From Marivirga lumbricoides (GTDB lineage: Bacteria; Bacteroidota; Bacteroidia; Cytophagales; Cyclobacteriaceae), in assembly GCF_014636295.1 (NCBI RefSeq), contig NZ_BMEC01000014.1:104635-168634 (forward strand): 64,000 nucleotides of DNA, given 5' to 3'. Below are positions 9,485 to 17,763 of the stretch, piece by piece (position 1 is the first letter of the stretch; every line of letters begins with the position of its first letter). Position numbers and translations under genes: made by a program. The notes under the pieces are model-generated. The model saw nothing but the letters and a program-made list of their open reading frames with translations. It had not been told where the DNA came from and searched no databases.

Positions 9485-10105
9485 TTAAATTGAAATCCCC
9501 ATGAAAGACATAAAGGCAATACCCATTAACCCTGTTATAAGCATTGTAATTCCTAAGCCTTTTAATCCATCAGGAACATTTGAATATTTTAATCTTTCAC
9601 GAATGGCGGCCAATGCAATAATAGCTAAAAACCAACCAATTCCTGAGGAAAATCCATAAACACCAGCTTCTGCCAGGCTATACTCTCTTTGGGCCATAAA
9701 TAAAGACGAGCCCAAAATAGCACAGTTTACAGCAATAAGTGGTAAAAATATACCTAATGATCCATAAAGAGCAGGAGAAACCTTCTCAATAACCATTTCT
9801 ACCAACTGAACCATTGAAGCAATTACTGCAATAAACATGATAAAGCTAAGAAAGCTAAGATCTAAGTTTTTCAATGTCTCACTTTCAGAGTTAATCCAGG
9901 TTAATGCCCCCTGGTTAAGCACTTTCTCTTGTAATAGCCAGTTTACAGGTACAGTAATTGTTAATACAAAAACTACGGCCAGGCCAAGTCCAAAGGCTGT
10001 GCTTACTTTTTTAGAAACCGCTAAGAAAGAACACATACCTAAGAAATAGGCAAAAACCATGTTCTCAATAAAAATTGATTTTATTCCGAGATTTATTAAT
10101 TCCAT
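9485..10105 (-). CDS. nqrE: Na+-translocating NADH:quinone reductase subunit E
   Basis: 206 residues, about six transmembrane helices, with the signature opening [32 protein letters not shown]. NqrE pairs with NqrD to form the membrane sodium-channel part and shares an intramembrane iron-sulfur centre; the conserved Cys in GMCSF near residue 25 and the one in VNCAIL near residue 128 are present. The complex oxidises NADH, reduces quinone and exports Na+. It is the last gene of the nqr operon, 19 bp after nqrD, followed by a strong terminator. Confidence 0.95.
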   Translation of the reverse strand: MELINLGIKSIFIENMVFAYFLGMCSFLAVSKKVSTAFGLGLAVVFVLTITVPVNWLLQEKVLNQGALTWINSESETLKNLDLSFLSFIMFIAVIASMVQLVEMVIEKVSPALYGSLGIFLPLIAVNCAILGSSLFMAQREYSLAEAGVYGFSSGIGWFLAIIALAAIRERLKYSNVPDGLKGLGITMLITGLMGIAFMSFMGISI

Positions 10106-10124
10106 TTTGTTATTCTTTTAGCGA

Positions 10125-10811
10125 TTAATGTTCTACGTAGCCAGTTTTAGTACGCTGTACCCAGATAATAAGACCAAGTATAAAAAATGCTCCTACAGGA
10201 GTCACCATAATACCATTTGCCTGATAATCAAAGCCAACCCATCCTTCAGAAGAGAATCCAATAGCTTCAAATACTTTGTAACCAAAGATGGCACCTGAAC
10301 CAAACAATTCTCTGAAGAATGCAACTGCCAAAATAATCCATGCATATCCTAAACCGTTTCCTAATCCATCAAGAATAGAATCATAAGGTTTATTACCCAT
10401 GGCATATGCTTCCAAACGCCCCATTACAATACAGTTGGTAATAATCAAACCAACAAATACACTTAATTCCTTATACATATCAAATGCAAAAGCTTTAAGC
10501 ACTTCGTTCACTAATGTTACCAAAGTTGCGATTACAGCCAATTGAACAATAATCCTTACCCTACCAGGTATCAACTTTCGCATTAAGGAAATTGAAAGGT
10601 TAGCGAAAACTACCACAAAGATCACGGCTATTGACATCACCAATGTAGGTTTCATTTGAGTTGTTACGGCTAATGCGGAACATATTCCCAGTACCTGAAT
10701 AGTAATTGGGTTGTCGTCACTTAAAGGATCATTTATTAAGCCTCTTCTTCTTTTAGATAAAAGAGCTTCCGATTCTTTTTTAACTTCTTTTTCTACAGTT
10801 TCTGTACTCAT
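10125..10811 (-). CDS. nqrD: Na+-translocating NADH:quinone reductase subunit D
   Basis: 228 residues, integral membrane. The N-terminus has a soluble leader of about 20 residues, then the NqrD pattern LINDPLSDDNPITIQVLGICSALAVTTQ. Cys44 (GICSA) and the Cys of TNCIVMGRLEAYAM near residue 127 are the conserved iron-sulfur positions of the NqrD/NqrE family. It is homologous to NqrE and packs against it in inverted orientation. It lies 18 bp after nqrC and 19 bp before nqrE in a tight operon. Confidence 0.95.
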   Translation of the reverse strand: MSTETVEKEVKKESEALLSKRRRGLINDPLSDDNPITIQVLGICSALAVTTQMKPTLVMSIAVIFVVVFANLSISLMRKLIPGRVRIIVQLAVIATLVTLVNEVLKAFAFDMYKELSVFVGLIITNCIVMGRLEAYAMGNKPYDSILDGLGNGLGYAWIILAVAFFRELFGSGAIFGYKVFEAIGFSSEGWVGFDYQANGIMVTPVGAFFILGLIIWVQRTKTGYVEH

Positions 10812-10829
10812 AATAATAAAATCTAAATA

Positions 10830-11576
10830 TTAAAGAGTGGCTGTTGGGCCTTGCTTCTCAAAATAAGGCTGGTAATAGCTGAAGTATTTTTTTAACATCG
10901 CATCTACTCCATCCCCTGTAATTGTTGCACCGGACATACCATCAACATGGTGTGCGTCCAATTTGCTCTCAGGATTATTCTCTCCTTTTAGCATCTCAAC
11001 AGATACAAGTTCACCCTGTTCATTATAAAGTTCTTTACCTTTATATCTAGCCTGAACTTCAGGTTCTGTTATTCTAGCTCCTAAACCCGGAGTTTCACCG
11101 GCATGAGAGAAAACAGCTCCTTTAATCTGCTTTCCTTCAGTATCCAAAGCTACAAAACCCCAGATGCTATCCCATAATCCACTTCCGTATACTGGTAAGA
11201 TATAAGATTCTACAGTCTCTCCACCATTTTCTCCCATGAATTTAAACACAGGATAAAGTCTATCTTTAGGATCAAGCTTGTATTGCTTTTCAATACTAAC
11301 ATTCTCTGCTATTAAAGGTTCTCCTTCTTCATCTTTTGTGATTACATTTCCCTGATAATCTACAACTTCAGATTCAATAACTTCATCGTAAACAGCAAGA
11401 ATATCTGCATCATCATCCAAAGTCATAACCGCTCCTAAGATTTGCTTCTTAGTATCCAGCTCTACTGATTTTTTCTGAAAAGGAGCTAAACCTTGTGATG
11501 TAGCTGCCAGTAATCCGCCTAATACTACTGTGAGTATAACGGAAAATAAAATTACATATAAATTAGACTGTCGCAC
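10830..11576 (-). CDS. nqrC: Na+-translocating NADH:quinone reductase subunit C
   Basis: 248 residues. One N-terminal transmembrane helix is followed by a periplasmic FMN-binding domain. The flavinylation motif DGMSGATITG is present, with Thr218 as the predicted covalent FMN attachment site through a phosphoester bond (an ApbE-type reaction). The reading frame opens with GTG at 11576, which overlaps the end of nqrB by 14 bp; no better ATG is available, and the overlap suggests translational coupling. The length is usual for Bacteroidota NqrC. Confidence 0.95.
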   Translation of the reverse strand: MRQSNLYVILFSVILTVVLGGLLAATSQGLAPFQKKSVELDTKKQILGAVMTLDDDADILAVYDEVIESEVVDYQGNVITKDEEGEPLIAENVSIEKQYKLDPKDRLYPVFKFMGENGGETVESYILPVYGSGLWDSIWGFVALDTEGKQIKGAVFSHAGETPGLGARITEPEVQARYKGKELYNEQGELVSVEMLKGENNPESKLDAHHVDGMSGATITGDGVDAMLKKYFSYYQPYFEKQGPTATL

Positions 11577-12756
11577 GTTTTAACCTCCTGTTTTTATTAG
11601 ATTGAACAACATAATGATCGATTAATGGAGCAAACACATTCATTAAAAGAATTGCCAGCATAATTCCTTCAGGATAAGCCGGGTTAAATACTCTTATAAT
11701 TACAGTAAGCACTCCTATTAGTATACCGTAAATCCACTTTCCGGTTTCAGTATGTGCAGCTGATACTGGATCAGTTGCCATAAATACTGCACCAAAAGCC
11801 AAACCTCCTATTACAAGGTGATAATGCGCAGGCATATCCATAAAGGCATTGTAACCTATTGCATTAAACCCTAAGCCCATTAACCAGGCCCCTGCAAATA
11901 CACTTAATATAATTTTCCAGCTTCCTACTCCGGTAATTATTAAAATTAATGCACCTACCAAAACACATAAAGTAGAAGTTTCACCAATAGAACCGGGAAT
12001 AGCTCCTAAAAACATATTTTGGAAAGTATACATACCTTCAGCCCAATAATTTGAAAAAGCTTCTAAAACTGTACCTGCTCCATTTAAACCAGTATCATAA
12101 GCTACCGCTAAAGCAGTTGCTCCAGTATATCCGTCAACAGGTGTTGCATCTCCCAAATAAGTCCAGACAGCACCAGAAATATCAGTTGGATAAGCAAAGT
12201 ATAAGAAAGCTCTTGCAGTTAAGGCAATGTTCAAAATATTCATCCCTGTACCACCAAAAACCTCTTTGGCTATAATTACAGCGAAAACAGTTGCGAGCGC
12301 TACTTGCCAAAGCGGAATGTACGGAGGCATAATTAAAGCAATCAGCATTCCAGTTACAAGGTAACCTTCATTAACAGGGTGATTTCTAATTACGCATATT
12401 GCAAATTCAGTTCCCAAACCTACTGCATAAGATACTATTATAATAGGTAAAGCCTGCATGGCTCCAATACCTACTTTTTGCATGAAAGTAGCTGTTTCAC
12501 CTATTGCTAAAAAGTGCTGATGACCTATATTCCATATTCCAAATAGTAAACAAGGAATCATTGCGATTACTACAGTAATCATCGTTCTCTTCAGATCGTT
12601 GGCATCACGAATCTGAACACCTTTTTGAGCAGTAACTAATTTTGGTCTGAATAAAATTGTTCTGTGTCCTTCGTAAAGCGTATAATATTTCTCGTATTTC
12701 CCCCCTTTTTCAAAAAGAGGTTCAATTTTGTCGAAGAATTTCTGTATTGGATTCAT
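11563..12756 (-). CDS. nqrB: Na+-translocating NADH:quinone reductase subunit B
   Basis: 397 residues with about ten transmembrane helices. The covalent FMN site is visible as DGYTGATALAVAY, with Thr214 the predicted attachment residue. NqrB carries FMN and riboflavin, binds ubiquinone/menaquinone and forms the Na+ pathway. The conserved GGLAFGAVFMATDPVSA block is near the C-terminus. It lies 56 bp downstream of nqrA and overlaps nqrC by 14 bp. Confidence 0.96.
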   Translation of the reverse strand: MNPIQKFFDKIEPLFEKGGKYEKYYTLYEGHRTILFRPKLVTAQKGVQIRDANDLKRTMITVVIAMIPCLLFGIWNIGHQHFLAIGETATFMQKVGIGAMQALPIIIVSYAVGLGTEFAICVIRNHPVNEGYLVTGMLIALIMPPYIPLWQVALATVFAVIIAKEVFGGTGMNILNIALTARAFLYFAYPTDISGAVWTYLGDATPVDGYTGATALAVAYDTGLNGAGTVLEAFSNYWAEGMYTFQNMFLGAIPGSIGETSTLCVLVGALILIITGVGSWKIILSVFAGAWLMGLGFNAIGYNAFMDMPAHYHLVIGGLAFGAVFMATDPVSAAHTETGKWIYGILIGVLTVIIRVFNPAYPEGIMLAILLMNVFAPLIDHYVVQSNKNRRLKRATV

Positions 12757-12812
12757 ATTATATTATATAATTTTAAAAGATGCTTTTGCAGTTCCCTGCT
12801 TAAGCATCGGAA

Positions 12813-14180
12813 TTATCCATTAATCATTAAATTGATTCCTGTTCTCAATATTCTTTGTAAGTCATGCTTAGAAACATCTATAAACTCACAAAGTGCAACA
12901 TCTTCCTCAACTAATTCCAAAATACCCAAGGCTTCCATTTCATCGAAGTCCTCAGCCATAATTGCTTTAAAAAGATACATTGGAAGAATATCCATCGGAA
13001 GTACTTTTTCAAACCTACCGGTCATTACAAAAGCTCTTTCTTCTCCGTTTGTGTTAGTATTTAATACGTACTCTTTCTTTTTATTCAAAAATGAAAGTAA
13101 ACCTATGGCCCTGTAAAAGCTAAGTTTTTTAGTGGTTGGTTTTATCCAGCCTAATAACTCTTCAAAATCTCCTTCAGGCAATACTGTAATTTGCTCATCG
13201 TAAAAGCTTAAGTATCCATCAGCATTAATTCTTTCTCCAGTTAATGGATTACCACTTACATAGCGAACATGATCTCCTTTAATATTATCTTTTATAATAT
13301 TTTTAATAGAAGCTCCTGAGAAAGTTTTATAGTATTTAGGCTCTTTTACCTCTGAACCTGTTAAGGCTATAATTTTAGAGGCATCATATCTTCCCTCTAA
13401 AAACAATTTACCAATTTGAATTACCCCGTAAGGTTTTACTGTCCATGCAATATCTCCTTTACCAATAGGATCTAAATGATGAATCTGTACACCTACGTTT
13501 CCGGCAGGGTGTGGACCAGAGAATTTATTGATCTGAACATTTTCAGCTTGAGAAAACATTTTTGAGTTCTCATTATCTGCTGACACATTTAAATGAACAG
13601 TTCCCTTTGTTATTTTTTTGATAATTTCAAGACCTGCCTGAAATGCTTCTTCCTGACCTTTATAAGCAAAATCGTAATCAGGAGCTAAAGGATGCGTATC
13701 AAAAGCTGAAATAAATATAGCTTTTGGCTCATCCTGAGGATTGGCAACGATGCCGTACGGCCTTTGTATAACATTTGGCCAAACACCGGCTTTCAGCATT
13801 TGCTCTAACGCTTTCTCTTTGCTTAAACCACTCCGGATATCAGAGATACTGAATTTATCGAAAGACTCGTATTCGTTTTCTTTATCCGCTAAAATTACTA
13901 TTTCAAGTAACTTTCTTTTATCTCCTCTTTTAATCTGTGCTATTTCTCCACTAACAGGGGAGCAGTAGAGCACATTTTCTGTCATTTTATCAAAAAGAAG
14001 CGGTGTACCGGCCTTTACTGCATCTCCCTCATCCACCATAAGTTTAGGGCGCGTAATGCTCGGGAAGTCGGTTGGCTTGATGGCAAAAGTTTCAGGCTTA
14101 GGAGCTTCTGAAACTACTTTAGCAGCTTTTCCTGCCAGATTAATATCAAAGCCTTTTGTTAATTTAATGGTTTGAGACAT
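12813..14180 (-). CDS. nqrA: Na+-translocating NADH:quinone reductase subunit A
   Basis: 455 residues, soluble peripheral subunit. The opening SQTIKLTKGFDINLAGKA and the segment GPHPAGNVGVQIHHLDPI are typical of NqrA. The N-terminal half is a Rnf-C/biotinyl-like barrel (KLMVDEGDAVKAGTPLLFDK). NqrA sits on the cytoplasmic side against NqrB and takes part in quinone reduction. It is the first gene of the operon, with a promoter motif 38 bp upstream. Confidence 0.95.
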   Translation of the reverse strand: MSQTIKLTKGFDINLAGKAAKVVSEAPKPETFAIKPTDFPSITRPKLMVDEGDAVKAGTPLLFDKMTENVLYCSPVSGEIAQIKRGDKRKLLEIVILADKENEYESFDKFSISDIRSGLSKEKALEQMLKAGVWPNVIQRPYGIVANPQDEPKAIFISAFDTHPLAPDYDFAYKGQEEAFQAGLEIIKKITKGTVHLNVSADNENSKMFSQAENVQINKFSGPHPAGNVGVQIHHLDPIGKGDIAWTVKPYGVIQIGKLFLEGRYDASKIIALTGSEVKEPKYYKTFSGASIKNIIKDNIKGDHVRYVSGNPLTGERINADGYLSFYDEQITVLPEGDFEELLGWIKPTTKKLSFYRAIGLLSFLNKKKEYVLNTNTNGEERAFVMTGRFEKVLPMDILPMYLFKAIMAEDFDEMEALGILELVEEDVALCEFIDVSKHDLQRILRTGINLMING

Positions 14181-14218
14181 GTCTTTATTTACGAATGAAC
14201 TCTTATTTGAAATCGTGG

Positions 14219-14226
14219 CAAAATTA
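14219..14226 (-). promoter_or_regulatory. Promoter -7 element of the nqr operon
   Basis: The minus strand reads TAATTTTG (TAnnTTTG), 38 bp upstream of the nqrA ATG. A T-rich run lies upstream at the -33 region but has no perfect TTTG. Confidence 0.5.
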
Positions 14227-14287
14227 ATAATTTTTTAACTAATAAAAACGATTTTAAAGATTATTACTTAGCTAAATATCTCTTAAT

Positions 14288-15208
14288 TTACCTACTTATG
14301 GACATTACCATGGGAGAATTTTCTATTGCTTCTTTCACCCTTTCCATTAGCCACATTGGAGTAGAAGTTGCACCACATATTCCCACAGAAGTTTTATCAG
14401 TAAACCAAGAATCGTCTATTTCATTTTCATTTTCTATAAAATAACTTTCAGGGTTGTTTTGTTTACAAACTTGAAATAAAGCTTTTCCATTAGAGCTTTT
14501 CTTTCCACTTACAAACAAGATCACATCATGCATTTGGGAAAATTTAGTTAAACGAGGTTCTCTGTTGGATACCTGCCTGCAAATACTATCATTCGCATAA
14601 AACTCTTCAGCATCTAATTCTTGCTGCTTGGTCTGTTTGGCTTCTTTAATTTTCGCTTCAATAATATTCTTAATCCTGTAGAAGCCAGAAGTGCTTTTTG
14701 TGGTTTGGCTAAAAAGAGTAACTGGTCTGTTAAAATCTATCTGTTTAAGATCTTCATCATCAGCCACAATTATAGCATTACCATTGGTTTGTCCCGTTAG
14801 TCCTGTTACTTCTGCATGTCCTTTCTTACCATAAATTACCACCTGGCCTTTACCTTCCTGCATTTTATCGTAAGAGTTTTTCACTCTATTCTGAAGCTTA
14901 AGTACTACAGGACAACTAGCATCTATCAACTCAATGTTGTTTTTAAGCGCAACTTTATAAGTTTCAGGTGGCTCCCCATGGGCTCTGATCAATACTTTAC
15001 AGTCACTCAAATTTTCAAGCTCAGCATGATCTATTACACGAAGTCCTTTTTTATGAAGCCGTGCTACTTCCATATCATTATGAACTATATCACCTAAGCA
15101 ATATAAAGTGCCACTCTCCTCCATAGCATCTTCAGCCATTCTTATAGCATATTCAACACCAAAACAATAACCTGAATCCTGATCTATACTTACCTGTAAT
15201 TTACTCAT
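14288..15208 (-). CDS. ispH: 4-hydroxy-3-methylbut-2-enyl diphosphate reductase
   Basis: 306 residues. This is the last step of the MEP isoprenoid pathway, giving IPP and DMAPP; the enzyme is a [4Fe-4S] protein. Cluster cysteines are visible in SGYCFGVEYA (Cys15), IDASCPVVLK and VGICGATSTP. The catalytic histidine contexts DIVHNDMEV and IRAHGEPP are also present. It overlaps the end of cmk by 8 bp, so cmk and ispH are translationally coupled. The pairing of isoprenoid and nucleotide genes is a positional linkage only. Confidence 0.96.
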   Translation of the reverse strand: MSKLQVSIDQDSGYCFGVEYAIRMAEDAMEESGTLYCLGDIVHNDMEVARLHKKGLRVIDHAELENLSDCKVLIRAHGEPPETYKVALKNNIELIDASCPVVLKLQNRVKNSYDKMQEGKGQVVIYGKKGHAEVTGLTGQTNGNAIIVADDEDLKQIDFNRPVTLFSQTTKSTSGFYRIKNIIEAKIKEAKQTKQQELDAEEFYANDSICRQVSNREPRLTKFSQMHDVILFVSGKKSSNGKALFQVCKQNNPESYFIENENEIDDSWFTDKTSVGICGATSTPMWLMERVKEAIENSPMVMSISR

Positions 15209-15890
15209 TGTGTTTTATCATTTTCTCAGTTGCCAACTGCAAAACGTGCTCTACCTGTTCCTCAAGTGTTAAAAAGTTTGTGCTTAACATTATCGCATCT
15301 TCTGCAATAATAAGAGGGTTCTCCTTTCGTTCAGAGTCCATTTTATCCCGCTGTTTAAGGTTTTCTTCAATGGTGGGCAAATCTACTAATTCTCCTTTTG
15401 CAAGAAGTTCCTTTTGCCGCCTTTCTGCACGAATCTCCATGTCAGCATTCATGAAAACCTTAAGTTCAGCATTTGGAAACACATTAGACCCAATGTCTCT
15501 TCCATCCATTACCACACCCTTTTTTCTACCGAGTTTTCTCTGCTGATGCACCATGCATTTTCTCACTTCAGGTATTGCACTTACTTCGCTCACCCTTTGT
15601 GAAACATGCATTTTCCTTATTTCCTTTTCAACATTTAATCCATTCAGATAAGTTTCACTGAAACCGATTCTTTCGTTAAACACAAAAGAAACATCGATAT
15701 TCTCCATAGCTTTACTTACCTCTTTAGGATTGGCAGGATTTACATAGTTATTAATAAAATAAAGCGTTACTGCCCTGTACATAGCTCCGGAATCAATATA
15801 TTTATAACCAAGCCTATTGGCTACTTCCTTGGCTGTGCTACTTTTACCACAAGCTGAAAATCCATCAATAGCTATTACTATTTTTTTCAT
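15201..15890 (-). CDS. cmk: Cytidylate kinase
   Basis: 229 residues. It phosphorylates CMP/dCMP with ATP. The P-loop GFSACGKSST is at residues 10-19. KYIDSGAMYRAVTLY (substrate region), VVMDGRDIGSNVFP and the lid region RAERRQKELL follow. Length and motif order are those of the bacterial Cmk family. It starts 1 bp after the stop of a small lipoprotein gene and overlaps ispH. Confidence 0.95.
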   Translation of the reverse strand: MKKIVIAIDGFSACGKSSTAKEVANRLGYKYIDSGAMYRAVTLYFINNYVNPANPKEVSKAMENIDVSFVFNERIGFSETYLNGLNVEKEIRKMHVSQRVSEVSAIPEVRKCMVHQQRKLGRKKGVVMDGRDIGSNVFPNAELKVFMNADMEIRAERRQKELLAKGELVDLPTIEENLKQRDKMDSERKENPLIIAEDAIMLSTNFLTLEEQVEHVLQLATEKMIKHNE

Positions 15891-15891
15891 T

Positions 15892-16029
15892 TCAACAATC
15901 TTTTATAGGGCATGGTAAAGGTTTACGCTTATTAATTCCTTTTCTACCTTTATTTGCCGCACAACCGGCAAACAGAAAACAGAATAAGGTTATAAATAGA
16001 AATATTTTAGCTATTGATTTAAAAGTCAT
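15892..16029 (-). CDS. Small lipoprotein (45 aa), first gene of the cmk-ispH operon
   Basis: A 45-codon ORF directly upstream of cmk, its stop one base from the cmk ATG. The translation starts MTFKSIAKIFLFITLF and has a clean lipobox FAGC, with Cys23 the predicted lipidated residue. The mature part is only 22 residues, basic (NKGRKGINKRK), and ends with a paired-cysteine motif CPIKDC. A perfect -7 promoter element is 37 bp upstream. Signal peptide, exact operon spacing and promoter together make it a credible real gene; its function is unknown. The short Lys/Arg-rich mature peptide with a terminal CPxKDC could bind metal or a polyanion, but that is speculation. Confidence 0.7.
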   Translation of the reverse strand: MTFKSIAKIFLFITLFCFLFAGCAANKGRKGINKRKPLPCPIKDC

Positions 16030-16065
16030 TGGCTTTGTGTAAAGGAAATAATAATCATTTCTGTG

Positions 16066-16073
16066 CAAATATA
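16066..16073 (-). promoter_or_regulatory. Promoter -7 element of the lipoprotein-cmk-ispH operon
   Basis: The minus strand reads TATATTTG (TAnnTTTG), 37 bp upstream of the small lipoprotein ATG. No clear -33 element is visible. Confidence 0.5.
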
Positions 16074-16270
16074 ATATTTCTTAATTGACTTACCTTGATT
16101 ACACTAAATTGCTTTGAAGAGAAACATTACATTACAAACTAAAGGAAAATAGCTTCTTTAATTAAAGCCCTATAAAGTAACATTTGATGAATAAGCTAGT
16201 ATAATACATAATAAGAACAAACAATATAATTTATTGCTTAATTTCTTAACTAATAATAAAACACATTGTA

Positions 16271-16768
16271 ATGAAAAAAAATACGATAGAATATACCGGA
16301 ATCATTGGAGGTATTATTATTTTAAGTGGTTTATTAATTTATTTTTTGATAATGAAAGCACTTGGTTTAGCTCACATTTCTGAGCTCAGAATTTTTAATG
16401 CAGTGTTCATGTTTGCCGGTATCTTTTACACTATAAGAACATTTAAAAAAAGGACAGATAACTTCAGCTTTTTCAGGTCTTTGGGAGCGGGTTTTCTGGC
16501 TGCAAGTAGTGCAACTCTTATTTTTTCATTATTTATGATGGCTTACGCAGCTTTTTTAAATCCCGACTTTCTATCTAATATAAATATTACCAGGTCTTTT
16601 GGAGTTTTTGGAGATAAAATTAACCCATTCGTAATTGGAATTGTCACATTAAGTGAAGGCATGTTTTCCGGATCCATAATGACTTTAGGAGTAGCACTAT
16701 GGTTCAAAAGACAATTAACCTCTAAAGAATTCCTTCGTGAAGAATTAGACTCAGAAAAAACCAAATAA
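16271..16768 (+). CDS. DUF4199-like membrane protein, copy 1
   Basis: 165 residues. Four hydrophobic helices are seen at roughly residues 10-30, 40-57, 72-95 and 118-142. The charged loop FKKRTDNFSFFRSLGAGFL between helices 2 and 3 and the NPDF motif after helix 3 are the recognisable pattern of DUF4199-like proteins common in Bacteroidota. It is followed by a clearly homologous gene 134 bp downstream. Function unknown; inner-membrane location is inferred from the helices. Confidence 0.72.
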   Translation: MKKNTIEYTGIIGGIIILSGLLIYFLIMKALGLAHISELRIFNAVFMFAGIFYTIRTFKKRTDNFSFFRSLGAGFLAASSATLIFSLFMMAYAAFLNPDFLSNINITRSFGVFGDKINPFVIGIVTLSEGMFSGSIMTLGVALWFKRQLTSKEFLREELDSEKTK

Positions 16769-16901
16769 TAGACTCTATACCCCAACCAAAGCTTCCCTCA
16801 GATAAGTAGAAGCCACTACTCCTCTTAAGCCAATAACAATTAGGTACCTGAACTTGTTGCTAATGTAAGAATATAATTTTCATACATTAACCAAGGAAAC
16901 C

Positions 16902-17390
16902 ATGGATAAGAAAAGTATAGAATTTAACGGTTTAATAGGTGGGCTTTTTATCTTTATTGGTCTGCTGATTTTCTTTTTTATCATGAGTTTGTTGGGTCTG
17001 GTACACAACCTAGAACTCAGGGCGCTAAATTTATTTATCATGGCTGGGGGTGTTTATTTCTCTATAAAAAACATTAAGAGAAGAAATAAAGACTTTGATT
17101 ATTTAAAAGGTATGGGTACAGGGTTTCTTGCGGCCATAAGTTCTTCCCTTGCATTTGCTTTATTTAATATACTTTTCCTTACTGTAGTAAATCCTGATTT
17201 TATGACTGAAGTAATTGCAGAGGAGCCGTTCGGTTCATATCTTACTCCCTTTACTGTTGCTATAGTGATTTTAATGGAGGGGGTAGCATCTGGTTTTCTA
17301 TTTACTTTTGGAATAATGCAGTGGTTCAAGAGAAGAGAAGGAAACAGAAAAGCTGTTTATAAGCAAGAAGATTCTTCTGAAAGAAAATAG
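16902..17390 (+). CDS. DUF4199-like membrane protein, copy 2
   Basis: 162 residues, four membrane helices. It aligns end to end with the preceding gene: IEYTGIIGG against IEFNGLIGG, RSLGAGFLAAS against KGMGTGFLAAI, LNPDF against VNPDF, and LWFKR against QWFKR. The two are therefore tandem paralogues of one ancestral gene. Both loops between helices 2 and 3 are strongly basic. The 134-bp spacer shows nothing further. Function unknown. Confidence 0.72.
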   Translation: MDKKSIEFNGLIGGLFIFIGLLIFFFIMSLLGLVHNLELRALNLFIMAGGVYFSIKNIKRRNKDFDYLKGMGTGFLAAISSSLAFALFNILFLTVVNPDFMTEVIAEEPFGSYLTPFTVAIVILMEGVASGFLFTFGIMQWFKRREGNRKAVYKQEDSSERK

Positions 17391-17459
17391 TAATAAAGCT
17401 GAACACTGTTTTTTCTAATAATTATTATGTATTTTAGTACTCTTCAAGAAAAAATAGAC

Positions 17460-17744
17460 ATGGAAAAAACACAAGGTAAAGCGGAAGATTTTTTTAGTAA
17501 AGCAGGAAAGAAAATCGATGAATTAGTTGAAGAACTAAAGCATTCTGACATTGCAAAAAAGATCGATTTAAAAGAGAGACTTGCTGAATTAAAGAGAAAT
17601 AAGGAAAAATTAGAGAGAGATTTCGAAAATTTTACTACAGATAATCAACAAAACTTCAAAGACATTGTCAATAGTTTTGAAGAATCGTTTCAGGATATTA
17701 AATCTGCTTTTCAAAAAGCAACCAAAAACAATTCGAAAGGCTAA
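17460..17744 (+). CDS. Coiled-coil hypothetical protein
   Basis: 94 residues from the ATG at 17460; an in-frame ATG at 17427 would add 11 residues that look unrelated (MYFSTLQEKID), and I prefer the shorter form starting MEKTQGKAEDFF. The protein is highly charged and predicted almost wholly helical, with heptad-like spacing (KKIDELVEELKHSDIAKKIDLKERLAELKR). It has no signal peptide or membrane segment. The layout resembles small stress-associated or apolipoprotein-like helical proteins. It lies 69 bp after the DUF4199-like pair on the same strand, so may be co-transcribed. Confidence 0.6.
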   Translation: MEKTQGKAEDFFSKAGKKIDELVEELKHSDIAKKIDLKERLAELKRNKEKLERDFENFTTDNQQNFKDIVNSFEESFQDIKSAFQKATKNNSKG

Positions 17745-17763
17745 TGCTTGAATCAAAAACCTT

